The notes under the pieces were generated by a model. It did not search any database and was not told the DNA's origin. It worked only from the letters and a program-made list of their open reading frames with translations. Shown one piece after another: positions 60,751 to 64,000 of a DNA stretch of 64,000 bases (its first letter is position 1; the number at the start of each line of letters is the position of its first letter). The DNA is taken from assembly GCF_026017845.1 (NCBI RefSeq), contig NZ_CP100416.1, forward strand, positions 9,426,366-9,490,365, written 5' to 3'. This DNA comes from Amycolatopsis mediterranei (GTDB lineage Bacteria > Actinomycetota > Actinomycetes > Mycobacteriales > Pseudonocardiaceae). Position numbers and translations under genes: made by a program.

Positions 60751-63700
60751 CACGAAGCATCGACGCCGTCGCAACATCAGCACAGATCAAGGCGACATAC
60801 CGACGCTATCTGCAGTCACTTCTGGCAGTCCGAGACCCGCTGCTCGACGCAGCGCTACGGCGGGCGATCGACACAACTAGTCTCCTCGACAAGGGCCCCT
60901 ATCTCGAGGCGACCCCGCCGTATGCTCCCGGAGCCACGGCTCACGAGCTGATCGACGAGGGCGTTCTCGCATCCGGCTTCACGCGGCTCGCCAGCAACGC
61001 GATGCCAATGGATCGACCGCTCTACGTGCATCAGGAGCGCGCCATCCGCAAGGTTGCAGCTGGGCGCAATGTGGTCGTCGCAACGGGAACGGGTTCGGGC
61101 AAGACGGAATCGTTCCTGCTCCCCATCCTGGATCGGCTCGTGCGGGAAGACGCAGAGGGAACCTTAGGCCCAGGCGTCCGCGCGCTGCTGCTCTACCCGA
61201 TGAACGCCCTGGCCAATGACCAGCTGAAACGTCTGCGCCAGCTCCTGGCTACCTACCCGGCAATCACGTTCGGGCGCTATACCGGCGACACCGAGCACGA
61301 CCCGGTCAAAGCTCGCGAGCGCTTCGGCGAGCTGAACATCGGTGAGCCGATCCTCCCGAACGAACTCTTGAGCCGTACAGAGATGCGAGCGACGCCGCCA
61401 CACTTGCTGCTGACGAACTATGCGATGTTGGAGTACCTGCTCCTGCGCCCGAGCGACCTGCAGCTGTTCGGCTCCGGGGGCACCTCTACATGGCGCTTCA
61501 TCGTTGTCGACGAAGCGCACGTCTACGACGGTACGCAGGGCGCCGAGATCGCGATGCTTCTGCGCCGCGTCCGAGACCGAGTCGCTCCGGGTTCCGCCCT
61601 TCAATGCATCGCGACATCCGCGACCGTCGGCGGCGATTCCGAGCCGTCAACAGTGACCAAGTTCGCGTCCAGCCTGTTCGACCAACCATTTGAGTCGGTC
61701 GACGGCGACCCGTCGAGGCAAGACTTGATCACCGCCGAGCGGCTCCCAGCTCCGGAAGGCCCATATTGGGGACCGCTCACGGCAGCCGACTACATCCGGC
61801 TCCTCGACGAGCCAGACCACGATGCGGCTATCGGCGCGCTCGCGAGCAAAGCTGGATTCTCTTCGAGCCCCGGTGCGGGTGCCACTATCGCGCTGAGCCA
61901 CGAACAGGCTCTCGCAACGCTCCGGTCGACGCTGGCCAGCGGTCCGAAGAGGTTCGATTCGGTTGTAGAAGCTGTATTCGGCAAAGATCCGCACGGGCCT
62001 GCCGGGCTCGCCGCCGCGGTCAAAGTCGCGAGCAGCCTCAGGAACCAGGACGGCACCGCAGTTCTTTCCGCTCGATATCACCTGTTCCTGCGCGCGACTG
62101 AGGGCGCCTTCACCTGCCTGAGCCCCAATGGCCCTCACGTGCATCTCGCGCGTCACGACCTGTGTCCTGAATGCGACACCCGAGTATTCGAGCTGGGGTC
62201 CTGCAAGCGATGCGGCGCCGTGCACATCGTGGGCTCATCGGAGATCGTCGACGGCGTCATCCGCCTCCGTCCTCGCAAGGCCACCGAAAAGGGCACATGG
62301 CTCGTACTCGGTGATCAGCCTGAGCTGATCGACGAAGACGAAGAAGCAGTAGCTGACGAGGGTAGAGGGGTCACGGGAAACAACGCCAAACTCTGCGCCA
62401 AATGCGGTTCGCTCAACGACTCGCGCGCTACCGCTTGCGCTGACCGAAGCTGTAGAGCCAGCGACCTAAGGCCGGTGCGGCGCCTCAATCAAAAAGGTGA
62501 CGAAATCGCCGGCTGCCTCGTCTGCGGAGCACGGGGTGCTGGCACCGTACGTATCTTCGAGACTGGCGCGGACGCCAGCGGAGCCGTAATCACAACGTCG
62601 CTTTATCAATGCCTTCCACCGGGATCGGACCCAAGGGAAGCGGATCTCCCGGGCGAGGGGCGCAAGCTGCTCGCGTTCAGCGACAGTCGCCAGGCGGCCG
62701 CCTACTTCGCCCCCTACCTCGAAGACTCCTACCTGCGCCTCCAGCGCCGGCGGTTGATCTCGCAGGGATTGATTGCTTCCGGCGCAGATGAAGAACCGGT
62801 CGGCATCGAGGACCTGAGTTTCGAAACGAGGAAGGCAGCCAAGCGCACCCGAGTCTTCCCTGGTCGACTGACCGCCCAGCAGGAACTCCGCCAAGTCGCA
62901 CCATGGGTCATGGCTGAGGTCCTCGCCACCGACGACCGTCAGTCGCTAGAGGGGCTTGGCTTGGCAAGCATCGCCCTGTACCGCGACAGGTCTTGGCAAG
63001 TCCCGAAGCCCCTACTGGATCTTGGTCTTGGGCCCGGTGAGGCATGGGCCTTCCTGCAGGAACTCGTCCGAACACTCCGTCAACAGGGCGCGGTCAGCAT
63101 GCCCGAGGACGTACCGCCCAACCACGAAATATTCGCACCTCGCCTCGGGCCGATCCGCGCCCGCCTGTCTGGACCTGAATCAGTTCGCAAGGTTTTGTCC
63201 TGGCTGCCGGGGAAAGGAACCAACCGTCGCGTTGACTACACCCGCCGAGTTCTCACAGCCTTGAACGTGGACACCGACGCGATCGCTCTCTTGAAGGGCA
63301 TTTGGGCGTTCTTAACCAATCCGAATTCGCCGGTGGACTGGCTTCGGTCATCGACGGAACATGCGCTGGGCATCGCCTACCAGGTAGACCACGAGTTGCT
63401 GAGACTAGTGTGGGTTTCCGAACGAAATCCAGTCCATCAGTGCACCACCTGCCGGCGCATTTCCCCATTCACCGTGCGTGGCGTCTGCCCGGCATTGAGC
63501 TGTGACGGCACGCTGGCGCCGTTCGTTCCACTAGATCTGGACGACGATATCGACCACTATCGATCGATCTACAGGTCGATGAACGCCGTGCCGCTGTCCG
63601 CAAAAGAACACACCGCGCAGTGGTCGAACGTCGAGGCGGCTTCCATCCAGCAAGACTTTATCCGCGGCCGCGTCAACGCACTGTCATGCTCGACGACGTT

Positions 63701-64000
63701 CGAGCTCGGTGTCGACGTAGGCGAGCTTCAGGCAGTGATGCTGAGGAACATGCCGCCGAACACCGCCAACTACATCCAGCGGGCTGGCCGAGCAGGCCGA
63801 CGCTCCGGGTCAGCTGCGCTCGTGGTGACATATGCGAATCGACGTAGCCATGACCTGACGCATTTTGCCGAACCGGAGGTGATGATGTCCGGTGTGATTC
63901 GAGCACCATACGTACCGCTCGTCAACGCCCGGATCAATCGTCGGCACGCACACTCGGTGGCGCTGGCCGAATTCTTCCGCTGGTACTTCGCGTCGACGAA
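60747..64000 (+). CDS. DEAH-box helicase with zinc clusters, DruE-like, cut by the window edge
   Basis: At least 1084 codons, open at the right edge. Helicase domain 1 has Q-like LYVHQERAIRKVAAGRNVVV, Walker A TGTGSGKTES (~112-121), LLYPMNALANDQLKRL, and DEAH in FIVVDEAHVYDGTQGAE (~250-265). Cys clusters follow (CPECDTRVFELGSCKRCG, CAKCGSLNDSRATACADRSC, CLVCG, and later CTTCRRISPFTVRGVCPALSC). Helicase domain 2 motifs V-VI are TFELGVDVGELQAVM and YIQRAGRAGRRSGSAALV (~1010). This is the DUF1998/MrfA-like superfamily 2 layout of DruE, usually 1700-2100 aa. Start overlaps the upstream gene by 4 bp. Confidence 0.85.
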   Translation, partial: MTRSIDAVATSAQIKATYRRYLQSLLAVRDPLLDAALRRAIDTTSLLDKGPYLEATPPYAPGATAHELIDEGVLASGFTRLASNAMPMDRPLYVHQERAIRKVAAGRNVVVATGTGSGKTESFLLPILDRLVREDAEGTLGPGVRALLLYPMNALANDQLKRLRQLLATYPAITFGRYTGDTEHDPVKARERFGELNIGEPILPNELLSRTEMRATPPHLLLTNYAMLEYLLLRPSDLQLFGSGGTSTWRFIVVDEAHVYDGTQGAEIAMLLRRVRDRVAPGSALQCIATSATVGGDSEPSTVTKFASSLFDQPFESVDGDPSRQDLITAERLPAPEGPYWGPLTAADYIRLLDEPDHDAAIGALASKAGFSSSPGAGATIALSHEQALATLRSTLASGPKRFDSVVEAVFGKDPHGPAGLAAAVKVASSLRNQDGTAVLSARYHLFLRATEGAFTCLSPNGPHVHLARHDLCPECDTRVFELGSCKRCGAVHIVGSSEIVDGVIRLRPRKATEKGTWLVLGDQPELIDEDEEAVADEGRGVTGNNAKLCAKCGSLNDSRATACADRSCRASDLRPVRRLNQKGDEIAGCLVCGARGAGTVRIFETGADASGAVITTSLYQCLPPGSDPREADLPGEGRKLLAFSDSRQAAAYFAPYLEDSYLRLQRRRLISQGLIASGADEEPVGIEDLSFETRKAAKRTRVFPGRLTAQQELRQVAPWVMAEVLATDDRQSLEGLGLASIALYRDRSWQVPKPLLDLGLGPGEAWAFLQELVRTLRQQGAVSMPEDVPPNHEIFAPRLGPIRARLSGPESVRKVLSWLPGKGTNRRVDYTRRVLTALNVDTDAIALLKGIWAFLTNPNSPVDWLRSSTEHALGIAYQVDHELLRLVWVSERNPVHQCTTCRRISPFTVRGVCPALSCDGTLAPFVPLDLDDDIDHYRSIYRSMNAVPLSAKEHTAQWSNVEAASIQQDFIRGRVNALSCSTTFELGVDVGELQAVMLRNMPPNTANYIQRAGRAGRRSGSAALVVTYANRRSHDLTHFAEPEVMMSGVIRAPYVPLVNARINRRHAHSVALAEFFRWYFAST

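Noticed and set aside
57421-64000. DISARM, BREX or Dpd system
   Set aside because: No DNA methyltransferase, PglZ, DrmC phospholipase-D or queuosine-like modification genes are seen; the two-gene layout fits Druantia III better.

Overview
The window is high-GC actinomycete DNA. Gene families, GTG starts, frequent ATGA/GTGA gene overlaps and a recurring 13-bp GTCCAnnnTGGAC motif suggest the Pseudonocardiaceae, most likely Amycolatopsis. That assignment is an inference; no rRNA or other marker gene is present. I found no tRNA gene, CRISPR array, transposase or integrase.

Bases 1-26.8 kb are ordinary chromosome: the 3' end of pabB, a quinone reductase divergent from its likely TetR/QsdR-type repressor, rsmI divergent from the protein mannosyltransferase pmt, an AraC regulator, a methyltransferase, a membrane Ser/Thr kinase, a propionyl/acetyl-CoA synthetase and a secreted GH20 hexosaminidase with a DasR-like site. 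These are followed by MOSC, TetR and M20 peptidase genes, an FMN-reductase/SnoaL fusion facing a SigJ-type ECF sigma factor, an SGNH hydrolase/TetR pair, a DUF2786 protein, an acetyltransferase, an MMPL transporter, a shortened DMT transporter, a degenerate GGDEF-EAL protein and a cytochrome P450.

Bases 26.9-29.8 kb hold a tightly coupled three-gene operon: a ParA/MinD-type ATPase, a Rho_N/SAP-like protein, and a RAMA-CBS-HEPN-like protein. I could not assign it to a described system, and it is the strongest candidate for something new. A short-chain dehydrogenase-like gene with an inverted-repeat operator follows.

Bases 30.8-35.7 kb are a D-Ala-D-Lac glycopeptide-resistance locus: vanRS on the plus strand, and vanY and vanHAX on the minus strand. 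Matching 58-bp promoter blocks lie directly before vanY and vanH, so VanR probably drives both. Bases 35.9-44.9 kb are a small NRPS cluster: HxlR regulator, SbnA/CysK-like PLP enzyme, MalY/PatB-type C-S lyase, a Cy-A(methyltransferase)-PCP NRPS with a cysteine-type code, a free carrier protein, a thioesterase and a LysE-type exporter. The product is probably a small sulfur-rich, C-methylated thiazoline-type compound.

From about 45 kb to the end the base composition looks less GC-rich and the content is accessory. Three copies of an HTH/DUF2637 gene pair appear at 45.1, 48.4 and 56.1 kb. In the first, the DUF2637 domain is fused to a Ser/Thr kinase with TPR-like repeats. The other two are decayed and flank a three-gene operon on the minus strand (winged-helix protein, double AAA/HerA ATPase, AIPR-family protein). 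The window ends in a large unknown protein followed by a DEAH helicase, cut by the edge, with the layout of a type III Druantia (DruH-DruE) system. This segment reads as a phage-defence island.
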